DNA of 64,000 bases from Chryseobacterium gleum (lineage in GTDB: Bacteria > Bacteroidota > Bacteroidia > Flavobacteriales_D > Crocinitomicaceae). The notes beneath the pieces were generated by a model. It was given only the letters and a program-made list of their open reading frames with translations. It was not told the origin of the DNA and searched no databases. The translations under genes were made by a program, and so were the position numbers. How positions within the stretch are numbered: the stretch's first letter is position 1; every line of letters begins with the position of its first letter. Shown piece after piece: positions 1-7,531 of this stretch. Location: NCBI GenBank assembly GCA_945882095.1, contig CAMCWF010000006.1, positions 42,063-106,062 on the forward strand. The letters run 5' to 3'.

Positions 1-2120
1 AATTGGGCATCAAAGATGGCGAGAAATTCATCGAAGAGGTGGTGGTGAATGGAAAGCGTGGGGACAATGTGAATTCCGCGAAATTGGGACAAATGGAGTT
101 GGACATCGAGCAAATTAAGAAGCTACCCGCTTTTATGGGTGAGGTAGATGTCATTAAAACCATTCAGTTATTGCCAGGGGTGTCCTCTGTATCTGAGGGT
201 GGACAAGGGTTCTATGTACGTGGGGGTGGTCCTGACCAAAACCTGGTCTTGTTGGATGAAGGCGTAGTATACAATGCAGCGCATTTATTTGGATTCTTTT
301 CTGTGTTCAACTCAGATGCCGTGAAAAGCGTAAACCTTATCAAAGGAGGAATGCCCGCAAATTATGGCGGAAGATTGTCGTCCGTGTTAGAAGTCAACAT
401 GAACGAAGGCAACAACAAACGTTTCGGAGTGAAAGGGGGATTGGGTATTATTTCCTCTCGTTTAACAGTTGAAGGTCCCTTGAAAAAAGACAAAGGGAGT
501 TTTATTGTATCAGGAAGAAGAACCTACATTGATGTTTTGGCCAAAGCATTCATTCCTGACAGTTCTCCTTTCGCAGGTTCTGGTTACTATTTTTATGATC
601 TAAATGCCAAATTGAATTACAAGTTAGGAGAGAAGGATCGCATATTTTTAAGTGGGTATTACGGAAAAGATGTCTTTACTTTTGCAGACAGAGACGGAGG
701 ATTTAGCGCAGATATGCCTTGGGGAAATGGCATTGCAGCCTTTCGATGGAACCATGTTTTCAATAGCAAAATCTTCATGAACGTTACCTCAACCTTTTCA
801 GATTACAAATTTAAATTTGGGTCTAAACAAGATGAATTCAAGATTGAATTTCTGTCAGGGATACAAGATTTTGGCACCAAAGTAGATTTCTCCTATTATC
901 CCAACACAAAGCATCGCATCAAGTGGGGCGTAAATTACGTGTATCACATCTTCACCCCTTCCAGTGTTTCTGCTTCGCAAGATACCGTAGTGTTCAACAC
1001 AGGGAATGCCCAAAAGTTGTTTTCTCATGAAGAAGCCATCTATCTGATGGATGAATTTGACTTGAACGATCGATTTCGAATCAATGCAGGTTTGCGTTAT
1101 ACCTTGTTCCAACACGTTGGGTCTTTCACGAGGTACATCAAAGGTGACATCAGTAAACCTGACACAAGCATTCAATACGGGAGAGGAGATTTGATTAAGT
1201 TTTACCATGGTTTAGAACCGCGTGTTTCTTTTCGCTGGTTGACCGGTGTGCATAACTCCATCAAAGGGGGCTTTGCGTATAACTACCAATTTGTCCATTT
1301 GACGAGCCTAAGTGCCGTTTCTTTGCCAACAGACATTTGGTATCCCACAACAGACATTGCAAAACCACAAAAAGGTTTCCAGGCTTCTTTAGGGTATTTT
1401 CAAAACTTTTTCGATGATAAATACGAAGCTTCCGTTGAGATTTACTACAAAGGGATGAAAAACATGATCGAATTCAAAGAGGGCGCGCTGCCAAGTGACA
1501 ATGTGAGTGACAATACAGATAATTTGTTGGTTTTTGGTCAAGGTTGGGCGTATGGAATTGAGTTCTTCTTCAAGAAATCCGTTGGTAAATTTACCGGTTG
1601 GATAGGTTATACATGGGCTAAAACTGAAAGAAAATTCCCGGATTTGAATGGGGGCAAAGTCTATCCTGCCAAATACGATCGCAGACATGACTTAACTGTG
1701 GTTGGAATGTATACCCTCAGCGACCATTGGTCCTTATCAGGTTCTTTTATTTATGCGACGGGAAACACACTTACCTTACCGACATCGTGGTATGTTCAAG
1801 ACCAAAACCTGTTGTATAACTACGGCGCAAGAAATTCCACCCGAATGGCGCCATACCACCGATTGGATATTTCAGCAACATGGTATGACAAAGCGTACAA
1901 GGAGCGCACGGATCCAGCGACCCAAAAGGTGATTCAAGTCAAGAAAAAATTAAGAAACAACATCGCCATCTCTGTGTACAATGTCTATAACAGGGCGAAC
2001 CCGTTTTTCCTTTTTGTTGACAGCGATGGAAATTTATTGAGTGGAGATTTTAAATTAACCGTAAAACAAGTGTCGCTGTTCCCAATTATCCCGAGCGTTA
2101 CTTGGAATTTTGAATTTTAA
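1..2120 (+). CDS. TonB-dependent receptor (5' truncated by window edge)
   Basis: Outer-membrane beta-barrel receptor for TonB-energised uptake. The frame is open at the left edge, so the signal peptide and probably a carboxypeptidase-like regulatory domain lie outside the window; about 705 residues are visible. The first 130 visible residues look like a plug domain (LPGVSS, YVRGGGPDQNLVLLDEG, GGMPANYGGRLSSVLEV). The remainder has the alternating aromatic-rich strands of a barrel and ends in the aromatic terminus WNFEF, the usual BamA-recognition type ending. One base separates its stop from the following DUF4249 lipoprotein gene, so the two are almost certainly one transcript. Substrate unknown. 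Confidence 0.93.
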   Translation, partial: LGIKDGEKFIEEVVVNGKRGDNVNSAKLGQMELDIEQIKKLPAFMGEVDVIKTIQLLPGVSSVSEGGQGFYVRGGGPDQNLVLLDEGVVYNAAHLFGFFSVFNSDAVKSVNLIKGGMPANYGGRLSSVLEVNMNEGNNKRFGVKGGLGIISSRLTVEGPLKKDKGSFIVSGRRTYIDVLAKAFIPDSSPFAGSGYYFYDLNAKLNYKLGEKDRIFLSGYYGKDVFTFADRDGGFSADMPWGNGIAAFRWNHVFNSKIFMNVTSTFSDYKFKFGSKQDEFKIEFLSGIQDFGTKVDFSYYPNTKHRIKWGVNYVYHIFTPSSVSASQDTVVFNTGNAQKLFSHEEAIYLMDEFDLNDRFRINAGLRYTLFQHVGSFTRYIKGDISKPDTSIQYGRGDLIKFYHGLEPRVSFRWLTGVHNSIKGGFAYNYQFVHLTSLSAVSLPTDIWYPTTDIAKPQKGFQASLGYFQNFFDDKYEASVEIYYKGMKNMIEFKEGALPSDNVSDNTDNLLVFGQGWAYGIEFFFKKSVGKFTGWIGYTWAKTERKFPDLNGGKVYPAKYDRRHDLTVVGMYTLSDHWSLSGSFIYATGNTLTLPTSWYVQDQNLLYNYGARNSTRMAPYHRLDISATWYDKAYKERTDPATQKVIQVKKKLRNNIAISVYNVYNRANPFFLFVDSDGNLLSGDFKLTVKQVSLFPIIPSVTWNFEF

Positions 2121-2121
2121 T

Positions 2122-3048
2122 ATGAAGTATTTTACCATTTTGCTAAGTGTTTTGGTGCTTTTTTCTTGTACGAAAGAAGTGAAAATTGACATTCCAGGAT
2201 ATGAGAAGCAGCTTGTAGTTGATGGAAGCATTCGCACCGGAGAACCGCCCGTGGTATTACTTTCTACATCCCAAAACATCTATTCACCGACAGATTTATC
2301 CGCTTATCTTTCAAGTTTTGTTTCCAATGCGACCGTAACGGTTTCCGATGGCACAACAACGGTGCAATTGATCCAAATATGCACAGACAACCTTCCTCCG
2401 GGCACAGAAGCCTATGCGGAAGCTATTTTTGGAATGCCCATTGCTCAATTGCAGCAATTGCACCTGTGTGCGTTTACTTCCTTTGATCCAAATATTTTTG
2501 GACAAGTCGGTAAAACCTATTCGCTTACTGTGGTTTATGAAGGAAAAACCTATACCTCCACGACCACCATCGAAAATCCTACATCGCTTGCATACCTGAA
2601 TTGGAAACCTGAACCGAACAATGCGAATATTGGGTATTTGTATGGGTTTATCAATGACAATCCAAATTACGACGATGCGTATATGTGGGAAGCGAAATAT
2701 TTGAATGATGGGTCTTTTACAAAACCCTTCGGACCTTATTTCAATGACCTTTTTTTTAACGGATTGAGTTTCGAATTTACGGCTTACAATCCGATGTCTT
2801 TTATGGATTCGGCCATGGCAAGTTCACCAGAGGCTGGGTACTACCACCTTGGAGATACCATTGTGTACCGGTTGTCGAAAATGGGAAAAAAAGAATTTCA
2901 GTTTTTTGATAAGAAAATCAACCAAGTGTTTTCTGCAGGAAGTCCTTTCGCTACCCCTATCAATGTGCCAACAAACATCACGGGAGGTGCATTAGGCGTA
3001 TGGGTTGGGTATTCTCCATGGTATGACACCGTGATTTGTACGCCCTAA
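2122..3048 (+). CDS. DUF4249 family outer-membrane lipoprotein
   Basis: 308-residue predicted lipoprotein. The start is the ATG one base after the receptor stop codon; this places a short hydrophobic signal and lipobox (LFSC, Cys16) at the N-terminus. The motif CTKEVKIDIPGYEKQLVVDG after the lipid cysteine is typical of DUF4249 proteins, which in Bacteroidota are commonly encoded directly after TonB-dependent receptors. The likely role is a surface lipoprotein partner of that receptor, but the biochemical function of DUF4249 is not known to me. A paralogue sits at 26962-27909. The stop codon abuts the stop of the convergent gene at 3049 with no intergenic space. Confidence 0.88.
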   Translation: MKYFTILLSVLVLFSCTKEVKIDIPGYEKQLVVDGSIRTGEPPVVLLSTSQNIYSPTDLSAYLSSFVSNATVTVSDGTTTVQLIQICTDNLPPGTEAYAEAIFGMPIAQLQQLHLCAFTSFDPNIFGQVGKTYSLTVVYEGKTYTSTTTIENPTSLAYLNWKPEPNNANIGYLYGFINDNPNYDDAYMWEAKYLNDGSFTKPFGPYFNDLFFNGLSFEFTAYNPMSFMDSAMASSPEAGYYHLGDTIVYRLSKMGKKEFQFFDKKINQVFSAGSPFATPINVPTNITGGALGVWVGYSPWYDTVICTP

Positions 3049-3804
3049 TTATTCAATCGGTCTTTGTGGAAGATCTCGCGCCCGCGTAGTGTGAAAAAAG
3101 TACTTGAAATCAACACTTAGGTAACCTCCATCGACATCGCCGTACTGGGTAACCTTATATCCTTGGTTTTTGTAGGTTGCGACATACACGAAAAGCGGTT
3201 TGAGGGGCAATCGTACCGAGGTTCCAACATAATAGACCCCTGCTTTCTTCGAGCGGTATTCAAATCCAAAGTTACCGTTAAGGTCGAGGCTAAATTTTTT
3301 CTGTACCACTCCGGTATTGTAGAAAAACTGAGAGCCGTTTAGGTTGTTCGTAGTAGCAATGCTTGTGGGTTTAAATCCCGCAGCAATACCGAGTGAAGCA
3401 TTTGCGTACCATTTTTTTGTCATTTTTATATAAATCAACGCATTAATGGGGATGTCATATTGTATAAAACCCATTTGGTTGTTTATAAAAACGTTTGAAT
3501 CTGCAATGGAACCGGAGATGTCGAAAAAGCGTTGCGTATAGTTGATTCCTGTTTCCAAGGAGATGAATTCTGTAAGGCCAGCACGGACGGTGGCTCCAAA
3601 GGAATACCCCATATTTTGATGAAGGGTTGCAGATAAGCCATCCTTTTCCAGGGTGGTATTTGGATTGGCAATAAAAGAGGATGGAAATAGGGTTTTGACT
3701 TGAATGCCAAAGTAGGAGGGGAATTTATTGTCTCCTAATTGCGCATAGGTTTGAGCGAAAAACAAAAAAGCCCAAAAAGTAAATACGATTTTTCTTTTAC
3801 TCAT
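3049..3804 (-). CDS. Outer-membrane beta-barrel protein, unknown function
   Basis: 251 residues from the ATG at 3804, which gives a clean signal peptide (FTFWAFLFFAQTYAQ). A longer in-frame extension upstream would run through the nitroreductase gene and is rejected. After the signal the protein shows alternating hydrophobic strands with glycine and aromatics (GYSFGATVRAGLTEFISLE, YYVGTSVRLPLKPLFVY), as in small porin-like or PorT-type barrels. Its start overlaps the 3' end of the nitroreductase gene by 8 bases, so the two are translationally adjacent on the minus strand. No specific function can be assigned. Confidence 0.8.
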   Translation of the reverse strand: MSKRKIVFTFWAFLFFAQTYAQLGDNKFPSYFGIQVKTLFPSSFIANPNTTLEKDGLSATLHQNMGYSFGATVRAGLTEFISLETGINYTQRFFDISGSIADSNVFINNQMGFIQYDIPINALIYIKMTKKWYANASLGIAAGFKPTSIATTNNLNGSQFFYNTGVVQKKFSLDLNGNFGFEYRSKKAGVYYVGTSVRLPLKPLFVYVATYKNQGYKVTQYGDVDGGYLSVDFKYFFHTTRARDLPQRPIE

Positions 3805-4384
3805 TAATCCATTTTGTGTGGTATTCCAAAGGAATTCGATGGGAATTTGGCCATTCAATGGCAGGATAACCGATGTAAAATAAACCCAGACACTTGTCTT
3901 TGGGGTTAAGGTCAAGAAATTGATTCATGTGTTCAGAATAAATCAGTTTGGGCGTTGCCCAAAAGCCACCAAGGCCATAGGCGGTACAGGTTAGGTGCAT
4001 GTTTTGAACGGCACAGGCAACGGCTTCAACTTCTTCGATTTCAGGAATTTTTTCTGCTTCATTTCTGTGCATAACAATGGCGATTACGGCACTTGAAATC
4101 ATCGGTCGACGGATAAGTTTTGCCAGTTTAGCTGTGTCTTGTTTGTCTTCTGGTGTCAATGCTAAATAGGTTTTTCCAAGGAATTGACTAAGTGTATCCC
4201 TTCCCTTGTCCATAAAAACCTGAAACCGCCATGGTTGTGTGTTGCCATGGGTTGGTGCCCATTGGGCATTTTGCAAGATCAGTTCGATTTGTTCAGCGTG
4301 CACTTTTCGATCCGAAAATTGCTCTGGATAGATGGTTCTTCGGTTTCTGATGAGGTCATTAATTTCCGATAGGTTGTAGCGCAT
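3797..4384 (-). CDS. Nitroreductase family protein
   Basis: 195-residue flavin-dependent oxidoreductase of the nitroreductase superfamily. The N-terminus has the family pattern with an RNRRTIYPEQF segment (FMN phosphate contact) and WAPTHGNTQPWRFQVF, matching the conserved AP(S/T)xxNxQPW region. The C-terminal half has GLGGFWATPK and the CLGLFYIGYP motif that closes the fold. Length is normal for the compact members. No signal peptide is seen, so it is cytosolic; physiological substrate unknown. First gene of a two-gene minus-strand unit with the barrel protein, divergent from tRNA-Arg. Confidence 0.9.
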   Translation of the reverse strand: MRYNLSEINDLIRNRRTIYPEQFSDRKVHAEQIELILQNAQWAPTHGNTQPWRFQVFMDKGRDTLSQFLGKTYLALTPEDKQDTAKLAKLIRRPMISSAVIAIVMHRNEAEKIPEIEEVEAVACAVQNMHLTCTAYGLGGFWATPKLIYSEHMNQFLDLNPKDKCLGLFYIGYPAIEWPNSHRIPLEYHTKWINE

Positions 4385-4450
4385 GTAACTTTAATTTGAT
4401 TTTAGCGAATACGAAAAGGCAAGGTAAAAATAAGTAAATCATTTTTGAAC

Positions 4451-4480
4451 TTGTAAAAAGGGCAATATGTTTTATCTTTG
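4451..4480 (+). promoter_or_regulatory. Promoter of tRNA-Arg
   Basis: TTG at 4451-4453, 19 bases, then TATCTTTG at 4473-4480. This matches the Bacteroidota primary-sigma consensus (-33 TTG / -7 TAnnTTTG). The tRNA 5' end lies 11 bases further on, which is the right distance for transcription starting a few bases upstream of the mature end. Confidence 0.7.
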
Positions 4481-4491
4481 CAAAACAAAAC

Positions 4492-4565
4492 GGCCTTGTG
4501 GCGCAACTGAATAGCGCACCTGATTACGGCTCAGGAGGTTTCAGGTTTGAATCCTGACAAGGTCA
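4492..4565 (+). tRNA. tRNA-Arg (anticodon ACG)
   Basis: Folds as a full cloverleaf: acceptor GGCCTTG/CAAGGTC (one G-U pair), D stem GCGC/GCGC, anticodon stem CCTGA/TCAGG around loop TTACGGC with anticodon ACG, and T stem TCAGG/CCTGA around TTTGAAT. CCA is not encoded. Its 3' end, from the T-loop onwards, is the integration core of the downstream cassette array: the 19 bases at 4550-4568 recur at 4717, 6693 and 10500. The tRNA itself is intact, as expected when elements restore the gene they enter. Confidence 0.96.
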
Positions 4566-4568
4566 CAA
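4550..4568 (+). repeat. att core copy 0 (tRNA-Arg 3' end)
   Basis: AATCCTGACAAGGTCACAA. This is the T-arm and acceptor 3' strand of the intact tRNA plus three bases. It is the upstream boundary of the cassette array; identical 19-base copies occur at 4717-4735, 6693-6711 and 10500-10518 in the same orientation. Confidence 0.8.
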
Positions 4569-4572
4569 AAAG

Positions 4573-4601
4573 AAACCCTGATGTTTACATCAGGGTTTTT
4601 T
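4573..4601 (+). terminator. Intrinsic terminator after tRNA-Arg
   Basis: Perfect 11-bp stem AAACCCTGATG / CATCAGGGTTT with a TTTA loop, followed by a T-run. It begins five bases after the att core, and would end the tRNA transcript. Confidence 0.9.
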
Positions 4602-4615
4602 GTTTTGTATTGTGT

Positions 4616-4631
4616 CACCAATTTATTGGTG
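4616..4631. repeat. Short inverted repeat in the miniature unit
   Basis: CACCAA-TTTA-TTGGTG, a perfect 6-bp palindrome in the otherwise gene-free interval between att copies 0 and 1. It could be a recombinase arm site or chance; there is no T-run, so it is not a terminator. Confidence 0.35.
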
Positions 4632-4672
4632 TAAACAAATAAAAACAAAAAATATAGACTTGCGCAGCAAGG

Positions 4673-4735
4673 CTAGGGTTTCTATGCTTGGATTGAACAA
4701 ATACGAGAGGATCTGAAATCCTGACAAGGTCACAA
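4673..4735 (+). repeat. 63-bp direct repeat, copy 1, containing att core copy 1
   Basis: Identical over 63 bases to 6649-6711. The last 19 bases (4717-4735) are the tRNA-Arg 3' end core. The preceding 44 bases are not tRNA sequence and resemble a shared right arm of two related elements. Within it GGAT-N5-ATCC forms an inverted repeat that overlaps the core. The two copies flank the Fic unit exactly. Confidence 0.9.
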
Positions 4736-4743
4736 AACAAGTT

Positions 4744-4780
4744 AAAAGTCCCATTCCATATAGGTTTGGGGCTTTTTTTT
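4744..4780 (+). terminator. Intrinsic terminator after att copy 1
   Basis: AAAAGTCCC pairs with GGGGCTTTT (one G-U pair) around a 15-base loop, followed by a T-run to 4780. It sits in the same relative position to the att core as the terminators after the other three copies. Confidence 0.75.
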
Positions 4781-4982
4781 ATGGTTAAACCCCAAGCGGA
4801 GAACATGAAGGAATTTTAGGCGTTCCCCCTTTATTTTACTGAACTTAGAGAAAAATCGAAAAGTTAGAACTATAACGTATTGATTAAGTGTTTTTCACTT
4901 AAATTATATTTTTTTAAGTGATTTTCACCTGAATTACATAAATTTCACCTACCTTGCGCTTAATTAAATTTCACTGATTAGT
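4781..4982. other. Gene-free leader before the Fic gene
   Basis: About 200 bases with no convincing reading frame. The distal half is very AT-rich and contains two of the TTAAGTG-N5-CAC sites described separately. A weak -7-like element TACCTTGC is at 4950-4957, about 25 bases before the start codon. Confidence 0.5.
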
Positions 4983-5024
4983 ATGAATATTAAGCGTTTT
5001 TCCTTGCAATTAAGTGTTTTTCAC
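4884..5024. promoter_or_regulatory. Iterated TTAAGTG-N5-CAC operator-like sites at the Fic gene
   Basis: Three copies of TTAAGTGnTTTTCAC: 4884-4898 (extended to the perfect palindrome TTAAGTG-TTTTT-CACTTAA, 4884-4902), 4914-4928 and 5010-5024. The third lies inside the coding sequence at codons 10-14. Additional TTTCAC half sites occur at about 4943 and 4970. Spacing is 30 and 96 bases. The arrangement around the start codon suggests autoregulation by a DNA-binding protein, possibly the Fic protein itself; that is inference. Confidence 0.5.
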
Positions 5025-6518
5025 GGCAGAGCTGTACCAGAAGATGGTGTTATTGTCGGATATGGCGCAATTATAGAAGCATATAAATTAGCGGTGTCGA
5101 TACCTGAGAAATTAACTTTTATAAGTACAAAGAAAAGACAATTTGAAAATAAAGAATGGAAAGTATTTCCTTCAAGATACCTTCCAGAGGAAAACCTCTA
5201 CAAGCAAATCACTTTCGCACTAAAGTATGAGGGAGTTGATCTACTCCTATTTAAAAAATTATTCGAGGTGCTCAAAAAAACAGAGCTAGAAGAAATGATT
5301 CAACAGGAAATACAAGGACAGTTTAGTCGCAGAATTTGGTTCTTGTATGAGTGGCTAATGGAAACTAAATTGAACTTACCTGATCTAAAAACAGGGAATC
5401 TCGTTCCTGTTATTGATGAAAAATTACAATATGCAATTGATGGAGTACGATCACCACGACATAAAGTGATTAATAATCTCCCTGGAAATCAAGACTTTTG
5501 TCCGCTTATTCGTAAAACAGAAAAGCTTGAGGAATATATTGAATCAAATATTCGACAAGAAAAAAGTAAGTACTTAAATAGGGTTCACAAGGATATTCTA
5601 CAAAGAGCTTCCTCATTTCTACTCCTAAAAGATTCAAAAGCATCATTTTCAATTGAAGGGGAAAATCCAAGAAACAATCGTGCTGCCCGTTGGGGAATAG
5701 CAATTGGTCAGGCAGGAAAAAATGAACTTTCAATAGCAGAATTGAATCGCTTGCAACAATTGGTCATTCAAAATGACCGATTTGTCAAAATGGGAATAAG
5801 GAGTCAGCAAGGATTTATTGGAGATAGGGACCGTGAAACACAAGAGCCTATTCCGGATCATATTTCTGCGAGGCATGAAGATCTTGAAAAACTAATGGCT
5901 GGCTGGCTACTAACTCAAAAAATACTCACTGAATCGAGAATGGATTCGATATTAGTGGCCGCTAAAATTGCATTTGGTTTTGTTTTTATTCACCCTTTTG
6001 TCGATGGTAATGGGCGTTTACATCGCTATATCATTCACCATATTTTATCGCAAACAGGATATACCGAACAGGGAATCATCTTCCCAATTTCAGCTTCTAT
6101 CTTAACACATATAAAGGACTATGCAAAATCCTTAGAATCCTATTCACATCCAATTTTGAATTTTATTGATTGGAAGCCATCCGAGAACAATAATGTTGAA
6201 ATTTTAAATGATACCATAGATTATTACCGCTATTTTGATGCCACACGACAAGCTGAATTTCTTTTCTATTGTGTAAACGACACTTTGGTTCATATAATAC
6301 CCAATGAAGTTGAATACTTAAAAAAGTATGATGCTTTCAAACAATTCCTAGACCATAGATTTGAAATGCCCGATAATATGATTTCTCTCATAGTTGGGTT
6401 TTTAGAACAAGGAAATGGAACACTTTCAGTACGTTCACGAAAGAAAGAATTTTCTGCATTAACACAAAAAGAAGTCGAAGAAATAGAAACGACATTTAAA
6501 GAAATCTTTGATTTATAA
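4983..6518 (+). CDS. Fic domain protein (probable AMPylase, class II type)
   Basis: 511 residues. The catalytic Fic motif HPFVDGNGRLHRY starts at His337 and is complete (H..F..D/E-GNGR..R), so nucleotide transfer, normally AMP from ATP to a hydroxyl side chain, is expected. An inhibitory motif SFSIEG (Ser221, Glu225, Gly226) lies N-terminal to it, matching the (S/T)xxxE(G/N) element of class II Fic proteins that blocks the site. The N-terminal 180 residues and the C-terminal 120 are unassigned; the C-terminus could hold a winged helix. No export signal. It is the only gene in its att-flanked unit and is bounded by 63-bp direct repeats. A stress, phage-defence or toxin role is inferred from context. 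Confidence 0.9.
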   Translation: MNIKRFSLQLSVFHGRAVPEDGVIVGYGAIIEAYKLAVSIPEKLTFISTKKRQFENKEWKVFPSRYLPEENLYKQITFALKYEGVDLLLFKKLFEVLKKTELEEMIQQEIQGQFSRRIWFLYEWLMETKLNLPDLKTGNLVPVIDEKLQYAIDGVRSPRHKVINNLPGNQDFCPLIRKTEKLEEYIESNIRQEKSKYLNRVHKDILQRASSFLLLKDSKASFSIEGENPRNNRAARWGIAIGQAGKNELSIAELNRLQQLVIQNDRFVKMGIRSQQGFIGDRDRETQEPIPDHISARHEDLEKLMAGWLLTQKILTESRMDSILVAAKIAFGFVFIHPFVDGNGRLHRYIIHHILSQTGYTEQGIIFPISASILTHIKDYAKSLESYSHPILNFIDWKPSENNNVEILNDTIDYYRYFDATRQAEFLFYCVNDTLVHIIPNEVEYLKKYDAFKQFLDHRFEMPDNMISLIVGFLEQGNGTLSVRSRKKEFSALTQKEVEEIETTFKEIFDL

Positions 6519-6648
6519 TTTTGTGTTTTTAGCATAAATAATTCATACACGGTATAAAATATCTTTTTTACTGTTTACTCTTTTTTCAACGGTAAATGGA
6601 ATTCTGAAACCCCCACTAAATCCCCATAAAAGTTAGATTTATCTACCC

Positions 6649-6711
6649 CTAGGGTTTCTATGCTTGGATTGAACAAATACGAGAGGATCTGAAATCCTGA
6701 CAAGGTCACAA
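6649..6711 (+). repeat. 63-bp direct repeat, copy 2, containing att core copy 2
   Basis: Identical to 4673-4735, with the tRNA core at 6693-6711. From 6693 to 6750 it is also identical over 58 bases to 10500-10557. This copy therefore shares its left side with copy 1 and its right side, including the terminator, with copy 3, the mosaic expected from successive site-specific integrations. Confidence 0.9.
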
Positions 6712-6714
6712 GCT

Positions 6715-6746
6715 AAAACCCATTCCCTCAAGGGAGTGGGTTTTTT
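6715..6746 (+). terminator. Intrinsic terminator after att copy 2
   Basis: AAAACCCA ... TGGGTTTT stem with an inner CCC/GGG extension and TCAA loop, then a T-run. Sequence identical to the terminator at 10522-10553. Confidence 0.85.
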
Positions 6747-6850
6747 GTTTGTAATGTAACTCCCAACGCGGAAAACGCGAAAGCGTATTCCTACTGAATA
6801 ATTAATCCCTATTTCATTGTTTTATAAAAAATATGTCATAATAATTGTAT

Positions 6851-6873
6851 ATAATCGGAAAATATCCGATTAT
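6851..6873. promoter_or_regulatory. Palindromic operator upstream of abiEi
   Basis: ATAATCGG-N7-CCGATTAT, perfect 8-bp arms, ending 19 bases before the abiEi start. AbiEi antitoxins are known to repress their own promoters by binding inverted repeats; this is the only strong palindrome in the region and the likely site. Confidence 0.6.
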
Positions 6874-6892
6874 TGTATAAAATAATAACAAC

Positions 6893-7531
6893 TTGGACTT
6901 TTCAAGACTTATAAAAGATTATACCAATGCGCCGATCTCGAGGCATGTCCTTCTAGAAGTCCTCAGTGGATACAAACGCCCTAATGACAAAATTAGCGAA
7001 TTGCTCCAAAATGGTGAACTTGTTTCTTTAAGAAGGGGATTGTATGTACCAGGCCCTGCAACGGGTTTGCCAATCCCAGCATCTTTTCTTATTGCTAATC
7101 ATCTTCGTGGTCCAAGCTATGTATCATTAGAATCGGCCTTGTCCTATTGGGGATTCATCCCTGAACGAACGTATGAGATAAGTTCTATTACAATTAAAAC
7201 TACTAAAAAAATCAAGACACCTTTTGGAAGATTTGGATATCAGCATCTTCCTTCACCGTACTATTCATTTGGTATTAGAAGTGTAGAATTGTCAACAAAT
7301 CAACTTGTACTTCTGGCTTCGCCTGAAAAGGCAATTTGTGATAAAATCGTACTCACGCCTATGATCAATCTCAGGAGTATCAAACAAACCCGTGCTTTTT
7401 TATTAGAGGATCTTCGTATGGATGAACAGCTATTGCGGACATTAAATTTGGAAAAGATTTGCACTTGGCTAGAAGACGCTCCGAAAAAAAATAGTTTAAA
7501 AATGCTCATCTCAACTATCAAAGAACTATGA
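6893..7531 (+). CDS. abiEi: AbiEi family antitoxin (type IV toxin-antitoxin, transcriptional regulator)
   Basis: 212 residues. The start is TTG: an in-frame stop lies at 6878-6880 and no ATG follows until well inside the conserved region. The N-terminal 60 residues form a winged-helix module (VLLEVLSGYKRPNDKISELL, then GELVSLRRGLYVPG), followed by the AbiEi C-terminal domain (SYVSLESALSYWGFIPE, ASPEKAICDKI). AbiEi represses the operon and, without forming a stable complex, neutralises AbiEii. It overlaps abiEii by 4 bases (ATGA), so the two are translationally coupled. An 8-bp palindrome lies just upstream. The pair is the first cargo of the third att unit. Confidence 0.88.
   Translation: MDFSRLIKDYTNAPISRHVLLEVLSGYKRPNDKISELLQNGELVSLRRGLYVPGPATGLPIPASFLIANHLRGPSYVSLESALSYWGFIPERTYEISSITIKTTKKIKTPFGRFGYQHLPSPYYSFGIRSVELSTNQLVLLASPEKAICDKIVLTPMINLRSIKQTRAFLLEDLRMDEQLLRTLNLEKICTWLEDAPKKNSLKMLISTIKEL

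Larger units (their letters stand above)
6519..6892. other. Intergenic junction between Fic and AbiE units
   Basis: 374 bases with no gene. It holds the end of the Fic unit, the second 63-bp repeat with att core copy 2, an intrinsic terminator, and the AT-rich promoter/operator region of abiEi. Nothing else is recognisable. Confidence 0.7.

Noticed and set aside
3805..3915. N-terminal extension of the barrel protein to 3915
   Set aside because: It would overlap the nitroreductase coding region by more than 100 bases and would bury the signal peptide.
4673..4735. The downstream copies as complete additional tRNA genes
   Set aside because: Only the T-arm 3' strand and acceptor 3' strand match; no 5' acceptor, D arm or anticodon arm precedes them.
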